A stretch of DNA of 15,034 nucleotides from Candidatus Cloacimonadota bacterium (lineage in GTDB: Bacteria; Cloacimonadota; Cloacimonadia; Cloacimonadales; Cloacimonadaceae): positions 1-15,034 of the forward strand of contig JALOBT010000051.1 in NCBI GenBank assembly GCA_023228125.1, in the 5' to 3' direction. The notes under the pieces are model-generated. The model saw only the letters and a list, made by a program, of their open reading frames with translations, was not told the DNA's origin and did no database searches. How positions within the stretch are numbered: position 1 is the first letter of the stretch; the number at the start of each line of letters is the position of its first letter. Both the position numbers and the translations under genes were made by a program. This document shows positions 1 to 6,474 of the stretch, piece by piece.

Positions 1-16
1 TATTTAGGAGGAGACA

Positions 17-968
17 CTCTATTTTATAGAGGGAATTTTGTTAAGCTTTTTCATTGTCGGTGGCGAAAGCTGGCTTTCAGTTAAGTTCAATCCGGCTTCG
101 ATTGTTTTAGTGTTAGCGTTAATGACAGGCCGGAATGGACTTCAACAGCCCTCGGCAAGGTTTCCCATTGCTATTGCCGCTTGAAGTCCAAAGTGCCGCT
201 AAGATTATGGTAAATAGATAGTTATCTGAGGCACTTTGAACTCCAAGACTCACAGCTAAGTTATTGATAAACACCTTGTACTGAAGACTATCAATTCACG
301 CAAGCTGCCCGAGTCTTGCTGTTACTATATTAGATAGCAAAATCCTAAAATGTATTTGATTTCTCCCTCTCTTTAAGGCCTTGATCATATCTTTATCTAC
401 CCTTAATCAAGCGTTAACTGTTAACGCTTGATTAAGGGTAGATGAATGTGTGATCAAGCTCCCGAAATGAGACAGAAGAGCCCAAGAATGCTGGCTTATC
501 ACAGGATGAATACTTAATTAAGGGTGACACGCCACATTAGCTTCAAAAGTAAACTATCAAGCCATCTCTCAGACATTCCCCTTCAAAGCCTTGAGTATTT
601 TTCAAAGATGAAACGATTGTAGAGAGAAAGGGCCTTACTTTCCCCCCAGCGGAAGATTTGATTTAACTGATTTGGGCTATCCTTTGATATTTAATTGTGA
701 TATCTCCTGTTGTCATTATGTGTATTTTGAATTACCACAATAAGATACGAGATATTCCTGCTAAGCTCTATCTCTAACTATCCTGTTGCCAGATAGAAAA
801 TAGCGCAAGTGAGAAATTTTAGTCAGATAATAGCATCGGCAGGTTGCTCTACTATACAGATTGTCCTGCTATTTATACGAGATCTGATAGATCAGCTAAG
901 CAGGGAAAGATCACAAACGGCAGCAGCACGATGAATAGAGCCCCATCTGTGTGGCATTATCTTGATAG
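17..968 (+). ncRNA. candidate large structured non-coding RNA (multi-helix region without a gene)
   Basis: No open frame of useful length lies on either strand of 1-1056, but perfect inverted repeats follow one another in order. Helices read by eye: 17-21/27-31; 65-69/74-78; 91-96/129-134; 136-145/181-190 with 153-158/174-179 nested; 190-197/230-237; 244-251/311-318 enclosing 253-257/303-307 and 263-269/289-295. A long-range pair 28-34/364-370 (AGAGGGA/TCCCTCT) could close these into one multibranch domain. After the long hairpin at 380-458, a second set follows: 626-630/638-642, 686-690/700-704, 716-722/736-743 (one bulge), 749-754/769-774, 778-782/792-796, 864-870/899-905 around 884-888/891-895. 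These could be closed by 554-561/961-968 (CTATCAAG/CTTGATAG). That these form one transcript is inference. The 4-5 bp helices could be chance; the nested 7-10 bp ones are harder to dismiss. No family is recognised, and the 5' end may lie left of the window. Confidence 0.4.
380..458 (+). repeat. 79-base near-perfect inverted repeat (long hairpin)
   Basis: Bases 395-418 and 420-443 are perfect reverse complements (24 bp) around a single central T at 419. The pairing continues outward to 380/458. Over 39 pairs there are 35 Watson-Crick pairs, three G-T pairs (394/444, 390/448, 388/450) and one mismatch (391/447). All three G-T pairs would be U-G pairs in a + strand RNA but C-A mismatches in a - strand RNA, which points to function as + strand RNA. 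No T-run follows, so it is not a standard intrinsic terminator. The possible identity as a palindromic mobile repeat remains open. Confidence 0.95.
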
Positions 969-976
969 CTAAAACA

Positions 977-1004
977 AAGAAGGTGACGTAAACGCCACCT
1001 TCTT
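977..1004 (-). terminator. intrinsic terminator after the DUF5320 gene pair
   Basis: AAGAAGGTG (977-985) pairs perfectly with CACCTTCTT (996-1004), with a further CG/CG step and a four-base loop. Read on the minus strand the stem runs into TTCTTTGTTTT, a good U-tract, 53 bases past the stop of the small gene at 1057. On the + strand the stem is followed by CTTTAC, weaker but possibly able to end a transcript coming from 1-975. Confidence 0.7.
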
Positions 1005-1056
1005 CTTTACACAAAACGAAGTTTTTGGAATGTCCGTTTTGCTTCTTTAAGTTATA

Positions 1057-1353
1057 CTACTTGCTTTCGTCTTTTGAAAGCTGTTCGGTGAGCCACTGAA
1101 GCTGTTTTTCAAGCTCATCTTTTTGAGCGAGCATGTCTTCTTTGCTATAATCGTAAACGGGCTCACGATAGGCGTAATTTACCGGTGCATCAGCAAAGTA
1201 TCCACGATTGCGATAGCCGAATCCGCCACCGGGTCCGCGTCTGCGTCCCCCACCAAATCCACGTCTTGCTGTGGTATCAAATCTTCCGCAAGGGCCGAAG
1301 CCTCTTCCGGGGCGTCCATCGCCAAAGGGTCCTGTTCCATCAAATCCAGGCAT
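1057..1353 (-). CDS. DUF5320-type small Gly/Arg-rich protein
   Basis: This 98-residue protein starts MPGFDGTGPFGDGRPGRG and has a Cys at 22, the N-terminal signature I associate with the DUF5320 family (function unknown, often near dinitrogenase iron-molybdenum cofactor-type proteins). Residues 25-52 are rich in Gly, Arg and aromatics. Residues 70-98 (KEDMLAQKDELEKQLQWLTE and on) look like a short coiled coil, as in other members. The start is supported by a strong AGGAGG five bases upstream; the same bases encode the last two Arg codons of the gene before it, so the two are probably co-transcribed. It ends in TAG and is followed by the terminator hairpin at 977-1004. The role is unknown; a small metal- or partner-binding protein is a guess. 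Confidence 0.78.
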   Translation of the reverse strand: MPGFDGTGPFGDGRPGRGFGPCGRFDTTARRGFGGGRRRGPGGGFGYRNRGYFADAPVNYAYREPVYDYSKEDMLAQKDELEKQLQWLTEQLSKDESK

Positions 1354-1579
1354 TTCTACCTCCTTTTGTTTGTATTTTTGTTGTTTATTAAAGTTCTGAA
1401 GGTATCTGCCAAGAGCTTGATTCCGCTATTGGCATAACCGCTATTATCAACGTCATTTGTTCCCTTGATTGCATTTATTGATCTGCGGGAGTTTTGGCAA
1501 GGTCCTTTCCCTCTGCCGGGACGGCCATTGCCAAAGGGTCCTGTTCCATCAAAACCAGGCATACTTACCTCCTTGTAAT
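1310..1579. repeat. duplicated 5' ends of the two DUF5320 genes
   Basis: About 60 bases around the start of each gene (1310-1370 and 1519-1579) are close copies 209 bases apart, including the ribosome binding site and the first ~20 codons; for example AAAGGGTCCTGTTCCATCAA occurs in both. The likeness stops inside the coding region, consistent with tandem gene duplication followed by divergence of the rest of the upstream copy. Confidence 0.8.
1356..1562 (-). CDS. DUF5320-like small protein, possibly a truncated paralogue
   Basis: This 68-residue reading frame begins MPGFDGTGPFGNGRPGRG with Cys at 22, identical at 20 of the first 22 residues to the protein encoded just downstream. After residue 22 the similarity is lost: residues 23-68 lack both the Gly/Arg/aromatic stretch and the C-terminal coiled coil, and the frame runs into the downstream ribosome binding site, whose AGGAGG supplies the final Arg-Arg before TAG. 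Its own start has a strong AAGGAGG eight bases upstream, so translation is plausible. The gap to the next start is two bases. It could be a real short variant or a decaying duplicate whose 5' end is retained. Function unknown. Confidence 0.55.
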   Translation of the reverse strand: MPGFDGTGPFGNGRPGRGKGPCQNSRRSINAIKGTNDVDNSGYANSGIKLLADTFRTLINNKNTNKRR

Positions 1580-1598
1580 TTTGTCGGTTTATATCTTT

Positions 1599-1630
1599 AT
1601 TTACGATTTACTCAGTATCATATCGTAAAT
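1599..1630. promoter_or_regulatory. stem-loop in the leader of the DUF5320 pair
   Basis: ATTTACGAT (1599-1607) and ATCGTAAAT (1622-1630) are perfect reverse complements with a 14-base loop. The element sits 36-68 bases upstream of the minus-strand start at 1562, so it may be a 5' leader hairpin or a protein-binding site. Which of these is not shown by sequence. Confidence 0.4.
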
Positions 1631-1665
1631 CTTGTCTTCACACTATATAGGTTTTTGCTGCTTAG

Positions 1666-1699
1666 GACTGAGCACCTGATCTGGCTCTGAGGCTCAGTC
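1666..1699. promoter_or_regulatory. 8-bp stem-loop upstream of the DUF5320 pair
   Basis: GACTGAGC (1666-1673) pairs with GCTCAGTC (1692-1699) around an 18-base loop. There is no T-run on either side, so it is unlikely to be a terminator. It lies between the leader hairpin at 1599-1630 and the palindrome at 1703-1716. Confidence 0.35.
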
Positions 1700-1702
1700 T
1701 AA

Positions 1703-1716
1703 TGAACATATGTTCA
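1703..1716. promoter_or_regulatory. 14-bp perfect palindrome, candidate operator
   Basis: TGAACATATGTTCA is a perfect 14-bp palindrome of the size bound by dimeric repressors. It lies about 140 bases upstream of the minus-strand DUF5320 start. No clear -35/-10 pair accompanies it, so the regulated promoter is uncertain. Confidence 0.4.
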
Positions 1717-1837
1717 CTATGCCTGAACTCGCTTTTCCTGTCAACTACTTTTTTCGAAAATAATCATTTCCCCTACAATATTCCTAATATAAAGAGACTG
1801 CATTATCGTGTATATATTTACTCTATAAGTAATTAAG

Positions 1838-2056
1838 CTCCCATAAAATGTTTGGAAAAAGAATCGCATAAACTTCGAATGTGGGAGATATCAAGGGCTT
1901 AAATAATGGATTATTCGCCCTAAAAGCAGATGAAAGACAAAAGCCGATTTCCAATATCTTGCCAGGGGAGAGATCTGAGCGAAGATTCGCAAGACTCCCT
2001 GCTTTGGCCGAAGATATTTACAGGATGTTTTAGCTCAAGGCAAGGCCTAAAACATC
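1838..2056 (+). ncRNA. candidate structured RNA (sRNA or cmk leader), four hairpins
   Basis: Four stem-loops follow each other with little spacer. H1: 1838-1845/1880-1887 (CTCCCA/TGGGAG plus a G-U pair and an A-T pair). H2: 1894-1898/1917-1921 with AATAAT/ATTATT inside. H3: 1953-2018, a long bulged hairpin built from AATATCTT/AAGATATT, GCCA/TGGC, GGGAG/CTCCC, TCT/AGA and GCGA-AGAT-TCGC. H4: 2024-2033/2047-2056, a perfect 10-bp stem. The G-T pairs at 1844/1881 and 1965/2000 favour a + strand RNA. A possible -10 box TATAAG (1824-1829) would place the transcript start near 1836, directly at the foot of H1. No U-tract follows H4, so the RNA may run on into cmk. No known riboswitch or sRNA family is recognised. 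Confidence 0.4.
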
Positions 2057-2083
2057 ATATATTCTAAAAATTGTAAAAATGTA

Positions 2084-2113
2084 TTGACTGCAAATCAGGT
2101 TTTTAAATGATGT
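2084..2113 (+). promoter_or_regulatory. possible promoter of cmk operon
   Basis: TTGACT at 2084-2089 matches the -35 consensus at five of six positions. The -10 is weak; TGATGT at 2108-2113 (18-base spacer) is the best placed candidate. The start codon of cmk follows 22 bases later. Confidence 0.3.
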
Positions 2114-2135
2114 AACTTGGAGTTAAGTGTAAAAT

Positions 2136-2813
2136 ATGAAAAGAATTATCATCGCAATTGATGGTCCAGCAGCTTCCGGAAAGAGCACTGCCGCCAAGCA
2201 TTTGGCGCGCAAGCTAAGATATTTGTATCTGGATACAGGAGCGATGTATCGTGCCTGTGCCCTTGCCGCAAAACGCTCGGAAATCGACATCGATGATGAA
2301 GATGCTCTAAAGGTGCTGATGGAAAATATCCAGGTCACCATCCAATACTCAGAGCAGGGTAATATCACTTTACTGGATTCCCAGGACGTCTCGGTGGCCA
2401 TCCGTGAACCGGAGATTTCCCTTCTAGCTTCGGCCATCTCAGCCAAAGCTGTAGTTCGCACCAAGATGGTGGAATTGCAGCGTGAAATGAGCAAAATGGG
2501 TGGCGTAATTTTGGATGGCAGAGATATCGGAACTGTGGTTTTCCCGCAGGCCGAGCTCAAGTTTTTTATGATAGCTCCTGTAGAGACCAGAGCAAAGAGA
2601 CGGTTTTTGGAGCTCCAGGATAAGGGTTTAAACCCAATCTATGAAGATGTTTTACACGAAATGAAAGAGCGCGATAAGGCAGATTCATCCAGAGCTCTGG
2701 CTCCTTTGGTTCCGGCCAGTGACGCCATTCAAATAGATAATGGTCAGCTTAGCATTGAGGCCCAGGTAGCCGAGCTTTACCGGCATTATCAGAAGAGGAT
2801 GGCGGAGCTGTGA
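2136..2813 (+). CDS. cmk: cytidylate kinase
   Basis: The enzyme phosphorylates CMP and dCMP to the diphosphates using ATP in the cytoplasm. Its 225 residues match the usual bacterial length. Visible motifs are the P-loop GPAASGKST (10-18), YLDTGAMYR (31-39) for nucleoside contact, LDGRDIGT (126-133), and the C-terminal ERDKADSSR with PLVPASDA (178-197), which is diagnostic for bacterial CMP kinase. The start ATG is weakly served (GGAGTTAAG about 7 bases upstream). It is the first gene of a coupled operon: its TGA overlaps the GTG start of ispH by four bases. The cmk-ispH-rpsA order is known from other bacterial phyla. Confidence 0.97.
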   Translation: MKRIIIAIDGPAASGKSTAAKHLARKLRYLYLDTGAMYRACALAAKRSEIDIDDEDALKVLMENIQVTIQYSEQGNITLLDSQDVSVAIREPEISLLASAISAKAVVRTKMVELQREMSKMGGVILDGRDIGTVVFPQAELKFFMIAPVETRAKRRFLELQDKGLNPIYEDVLHEMKERDKADSSRALAPLVPASDAIQIDNGQLSIEAQVAELYRHYQKRMAEL

Positions 2814-3697
2814 TCTTGCGTTTGGCGGCGTCTTCAGGATTTTGCTTTGGAGTGCGCAGGGCGATTCAGATGGCACTTGATGCCTCAAAAGACAGTGATG
2901 TCGTTTTTAGCACCGGAGAGCTGATCCACAATCCTCAATTTGTCCAAGAATTGGAGGAGCAAGGCATCAAGGTTGCTCACGATGCCAAAGATATCCATGA
3001 TAGCACTGTGATAATCCGCTCTCATGGTATCACAAGAGAAGACTTGACGCTCTTGCAGGCTCATGGAAATACGATCATAGATGCCACTTGCCCCTATGTG
3101 AGCCGCACCCATGAGCTGATCCAAACTGCGATCAATGAAGATTATGAAGTTATCATCCTGGGTGATGCCAGACATCCGGAAGTGATCGGCATGATGAGTT
3201 ATGGAAATCAGCATACCAGAGTAATAGCTCCGGGCGAGATTCCCACTGATCTCAAAGGTAAAAGAGTATGCCTGATTTCTCAGACTACCCAGAAGATCGA
3301 AAACCTAAATAAACTGGCCTGTGACATATTACCTCAAGTTTTGGAACTAAAAGTGTATAACAGTATATGTCTGGCAACTACCCAGAGACAAAATGCCAGT
3401 GCAGCCTTGGCCAAAGACAGCGACCTCATGATCGTGATCGGAGGACGTAAAAGCTCAAATACCAAGATGCTGGCCAGTCTTTGCAGCCAATATTGTGAAA
3501 CTCTGCATATTGAGACCGAGGAAGAACTAAAGGCAGAAACTCTGCTTGGGAAAGCACGCATTGGCCTGTGCGCAGGTGCCAGCACTCCCGAGGATAGGAT
3601 TTTAAAAGTATATAACAAGATAAAAAAAATAAATGGGGAAGAAGACTTGGCAACGAGGATTCACAATATCCCCTTGTTTAAGGAGGAATCATGTTAA
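2810..3697 (+). CDS. ispH: 4-hydroxy-3-methylbut-2-enyl diphosphate reductase
   Basis: This iron-sulfur enzyme performs the last step of the non-mevalonate (MEP) pathway, reducing HMBPP to IPP and DMAPP. The protein has 295 residues, a normal length. The three cluster cysteines are seen at C12 (GFCFGVRRA), C94 (DATCPYV) and C187 (NSICLATTQRQ). Substrate-site motifs are ELIHNPQ (37-43, with H40), RSHG (70-73, with H72), RHPEVIG (121-127, with H122 and E124), SQTT (157-160), GGRKSSNT (211-218) and AGASTPE (255-261). The GTG start overlaps the cmk stop by four bases (GTGA), and the 3' end overlaps the rpsA start by seven bases, so translational coupling is expected on both sides. Confidence 0.97.
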   Translation: MILRLAASSGFCFGVRRAIQMALDASKDSDVVFSTGELIHNPQFVQELEEQGIKVAHDAKDIHDSTVIIRSHGITREDLTLLQAHGNTIIDATCPYVSRTHELIQTAINEDYEVIILGDARHPEVIGMMSYGNQHTRVIAPGEIPTDLKGKRVCLISQTTQKIENLNKLACDILPQVLELKVYNSICLATTQRQNASAALAKDSDLMIVIGGRKSSNTKMLASLCSQYCETLHIETEEELKAETLLGKARIGLCAGASTPEDRILKVYNKIKKINGEEDLATRIHNIPLFKEESC

Positions 3698-6474
3698 ATC
3701 ATGATCAAAACCCAGTCGATTCTGAGATTGAAATCGAAGGAGCCGACACAGCGTCGAAATCAACGGAAGTAGAAACAGTGCTCGAAAAGAAAGAAGAGCC
3801 AAATTACGAAGAACAAACATCCGAAATTGAAGTGGATGAGACACCTGAAGAAGCTGTAGCTGAGATTCAGGAAGAAGACTTAGTCCAAGAAGCTCAGGAA
3901 GAACCCATGGCAATAGCTGAAGCTGGATCTGAAAATTCAGTGCCAGAGCTAACCGAAGTGGAAGAGCCTGCCTTAGAAGCTCAGGAAGAGCCCAAAATAG
4001 CAGATACTCAGGAGCCTCAAGCTGAAGTCCCTGAAGCAGAGGCAGTGGTAGAAGAAGCAGAAACAGCAGTAGAAGAAGCAGAAACAGCAGTAGAAGAACC
4101 CCAGCCTGAGACACCTGAAGAGCCTCAAGCTGAGCTTACACCTGAAGAGCCTCAAGCTGAGCTTACTCCTGAAGAGCAGGAGCACAAAAACATGCTCAAC
4201 ATGTATGAAGAATCTTTCTCAAACTTTAAAGTGGGAGAGATCATCAACGGCACCATCGTGGATATATCAGACAAAGAAGTTCGCGTGGATATCGGCTTCA
4301 AAAGCGAAGGCGTGATTCAGATTTCTGAATTTGCCTATAGCGGCCCGCCTGAAAAGAACAGCATCATCAGAGTCTTCATCAACAAAATCGAAAGCGGTGA
4401 TGGACGCCTGCAGCTTTCCAAAAAGAAAGCCGATTATCAGGAAAACATTGAGCGCATCAAAAAAGCCTTTGAAGAAGGCAGCGTATTAACAGGTGTAATC
4501 CGTCGCAGAGTCAAAGGTGGCATGATCGTGGAAGTATATGGCATCGAAGCCTTCCTCCCCGGCAGCCAGATGTCCATCAAACCCATCCCGAACCTGGACC
4601 AATTCATCGGTAAAGAGATGCAATTCAAAGTAGTGAATCTCGATGAAGAACACAACAATATCATCCTCTCCCGTCGCGCTGTGATGGAAGAAGAAGCAGC
4701 CATCAAACGCGAGGCATTACTGGCCAGGATCGAAATCGATTCTGAGATCGAAGGTGAAGTGAAAAACATCACCCAATACGGTGCCTTTATCGATCTTGGT
4801 GGCATTGATGGATTGCTGCATCTCACCGATATGTCCTGGGGCAAGCTGAATCACCCTTCAGAAATGCTTGCCATCGGCGACAAAGTGAAAGTTAAAGTGA
4901 TCAATTTTGATCCTGAAACCAATAAAATTTCTTTGGGACTAAAACAACTCGTTCCCCATCCTTGGGAAAACATCGAAATCAAATATCCGGAAGGAACCCG
5001 CATCACCGGTAAAGTGGTGAGCGTGAAGTCCTTTGGAGCCTTTGTGGAACTTGAACCCGGCGTGGAAGGTCTGGTGCACATCTCTGAGATGAGCTGGACC
5101 AAAAAGATCGCCGATGCCCGTAAATTCCTGAAAACAGGCGACACCATCAATGCCATCGTGCTGGAATTGGACAAGGAAAATAAACGCATCTCCCTGGGTA
5201 TGAAACAGATGGATCCCAATCCCTGGCTTACCATCGAAGATCGCTATCCCATCGGGACAGTGCTCAAACGCAAAGTCAAGAGTCTCACCACTTTTGGCGC
5301 CTTCGTGGAAATCGAGGAAGGAATCGACGGCCTGGTGCATATCTCGGATATTAGCTGGACCAAGCGCATCTATCACCCGCGCGAAGTATTCCGCAAGAGT
5401 CAGGAAATTCAGACCATTATCCTTTCTATAGACAGAGCTCAGCATCGCATCGCTCTGGGTGTGAAACAGCTTACTCCGGATCCTTGGGAGACCCTGAATC
5501 AAGAGCTTCCTGTGAATTCCGAAGTGATCGGCAAAATCTCCAAATTGATCCCCAAAGGCGTTTTGGTGGATATCCCTCTCAAAGAAGATTATGTAGAAGG
5601 ATTTATCCCGATTTCGCACTTGGCTATGGCCAAATTGGAGCACAGTGAAGACGCTTTCCATGTGGGTGAAGATTTACCCCTGAAAGTGATCGAACTCGAT
5701 ATGGAAAACCGCCGGCTTATCCTGTCTGTAAAAGCCTTCTTCTTCTCTCGCGAACCGAAATTGCAGGAAGAATATGTGGCCATACACGAACAGTACATGC
5801 GTGAGCGGATCGCCAGATTGCAGAAGAAAAGATCTGAAAAACAGCAGAGAGAAAGACAAGCGATAGAAGCCAAGAAAGCTGCCGAAGAAGCTGAAGCCAA
5901 AGCCAAAGCCCAAGCTGAGCTTGAGAAAGCTGAAGCTGAAAGCAGCGAAACAGTCGTGGAATCACCTGCCATAGAGCCAGTAGCTGAAGCCAAAGCTGAG
6001 CTGGAGAAAGCTGAAACTGAAAGCAGCGAAACAGCTCTTGAATCACCCGCAGTAGAGCCAGTAATCGAAGCTGTGGAAACAGCGGAAGTAGCCTCTAATC
6101 TTGAAGCACCCGTGGAAGCCACTCCAGAAGAGGAAAAAGCTCCTGAAGCAATCGAGGAGATTCCCGCGCAAGAGCCTCAGCCTGAGATTCAAACTGAACC
6201 AGTTCCTGAAGATGCAGTCATCATCCCAGAACTACCTGCCGTAGAGGAAGAACCCGCTATTGAAGAGCCTCAAGCAGAAGCTCCTGTGGAAGAAATAGTG
6301 CAGCCGGAGCCGGAAGAAATAGTAGAAGAAGTCTTGACTGAGATCGTGGAAGTGAAAGAAGAGCTCCCTGTGGAGCCTGAAGAGATAGTAGAAGAACTCC
6401 CTGAGCAGATCGAAGAAAAAGTAGAAGAACTGCCAGTAGTGAACGAAGAAGAAGAACCCAAAACCGAAGAATAA
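3691..6474 (+). CDS. rpsA: ribosomal protein S1 with six S1 domains and long acidic arms
   Basis: S1 binds mRNA on the 30S subunit and helps initiation. Six S1 (OB-fold) domains lie at roughly residues 179-247, 261-332, 350-421, 434-508, 520-594 and 608-680. Domains 3-5 are the most typical (GAFVELEPGVEGLVHISEMS, GLVHISDISW). At 927 residues it is far longer than the usual ~560. The excess is an N-terminal arm of about 165 residues made mostly of Glu, Ala, Pro and Val, and a C-terminal tail: a charged, probably helical stretch (700-755), then ~170 acidic Glu/Pro/Ala/Val residues. Both arms contain in-frame tandem repeats. A strong AGGAGG precedes the ATG, which overlaps the end of ispH by seven bases. 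The stop shares one base with the PAP2 start (TAATG). Identity is certain; the role of the arms is unknown. Confidence 0.95.
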   Translation: MLNHDQNPVDSEIEIEGADTASKSTEVETVLEKKEEPNYEEQTSEIEVDETPEEAVAEIQEEDLVQEAQEEPMAIAEAGSENSVPELTEVEEPALEAQEEPKIADTQEPQAEVPEAEAVVEEAETAVEEAETAVEEPQPETPEEPQAELTPEEPQAELTPEEQEHKNMLNMYEESFSNFKVGEIINGTIVDISDKEVRVDIGFKSEGVIQISEFAYSGPPEKNSIIRVFINKIESGDGRLQLSKKKADYQENIERIKKAFEEGSVLTGVIRRRVKGGMIVEVYGIEAFLPGSQMSIKPIPNLDQFIGKEMQFKVVNLDEEHNNIILSRRAVMEEEAAIKREALLARIEIDSEIEGEVKNITQYGAFIDLGGIDGLLHLTDMSWGKLNHPSEMLAIGDKVKVKVINFDPETNKISLGLKQLVPHPWENIEIKYPEGTRITGKVVSVKSFGAFVELEPGVEGLVHISEMSWTKKIADARKFLKTGDTINAIVLELDKENKRISLGMKQMDPNPWLTIEDRYPIGTVLKRKVKSLTTFGAFVEIEEGIDGLVHISDISWTKRIYHPREVFRKSQEIQTIILSIDRAQHRIALGVKQLTPDPWETLNQELPVNSEVIGKISKLIPKGVLVDIPLKEDYVEGFIPISHLAMAKLEHSEDAFHVGEDLPLKVIELDMENRRLILSVKAFFFSREPKLQEEYVAIHEQYMRERIARLQKKRSEKQQRERQAIEAKKAAEEAEAKAKAQAELEKAEAESSETVVESPAIEPVAEAKAELEKAETESSETALESPAVEPVIEAVETAEVASNLEAPVEATPEEEKAPEAIEEIPAQEPQPEIQTEPVPEDAVIIPELPAVEEEPAIEEPQAEAPVEEIVQPEPEEIVEEVLTEIVEVKEELPVEPEEIVEELPEQIEEKVEELPVVNEEEEPKTEE
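4048..4177 (+). repeat. in-frame tandem repeats in the N-terminal arm of rpsA
   Basis: A 21-base unit encoding VEEAETA is present 2.4 times (4048-4068, 4069-4089, 4090-4098). It is followed by a 27-base unit encoding PEEPQAELT, present twice (4114-4140, 4141-4167) with a partial third copy (4168-4177). The copies differ by at most one base, so they are recent expansions likely to vary in number between strains. Confidence 0.92.
5914..6063 (+). repeat. 69-base direct repeat in the C-terminal arm of rpsA
   Basis: Bases 5914-5982 and 5995-6063 are copies with an 81-base period. They encode AELEKAEAESSETVVESPAI and AELEKAETESSETALESPAV, each followed by EPV. The copies have diverged at several positions, so this duplication looks older than those in the N-terminal arm. 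Confidence 0.88.

Noticed and set aside
135..221. Short 28-codon reading frame starting at ATG 135
   Set aside because: No ribosome binding site, no recognisable sequence, and it coincides with the 136-190 and 190-237 hairpins; its length is as expected by chance.
411..427. Integron attC or recombination core at the centre of the palindrome (GTTAAC elements)
   Set aside because: The GTTAAC motifs sit at the hairpin tip, not at the ends of the site as in attC, and no integrase or cassette array is seen.
1..975. Group II intron, tmRNA or RNase P RNA
   Set aside because: I found no domain V hairpin, no GUGYG intron start, no tRNA-like ends with a CCA tail, and none of the universal RNase P core strings. 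No reverse transcriptase is in the window.
1123..1437. 104-codon + strand frame over the DUF5320 genes
   Set aside because: It is antisense to two genes with strong ribosome binding sites and family signature; its protein has no recognisable features.
1674..1684. ACCTGATCTGG resembles part of the TPP riboswitch core
   Set aside because: The partner elements of a TPP riboswitch (the CUGAGA box after a GGGGUGC-type stem, and the GCGUAGGGA end) are absent around it, and no thiamine gene follows. Taken as chance.
2024..2056. 10-bp hairpin before cmk as an intrinsic terminator
   Set aside because: It is AT-rich with a 13-base loop and no T-run follows on the + strand (ATATATTC), so I treat it as part of the structured block instead.
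4939..5661. Long minus-strand frame inside rpsA
   Set aside because: It lies antisense to the conserved S1 domains; the open frame results from codon bias and repeated domains in rpsA.
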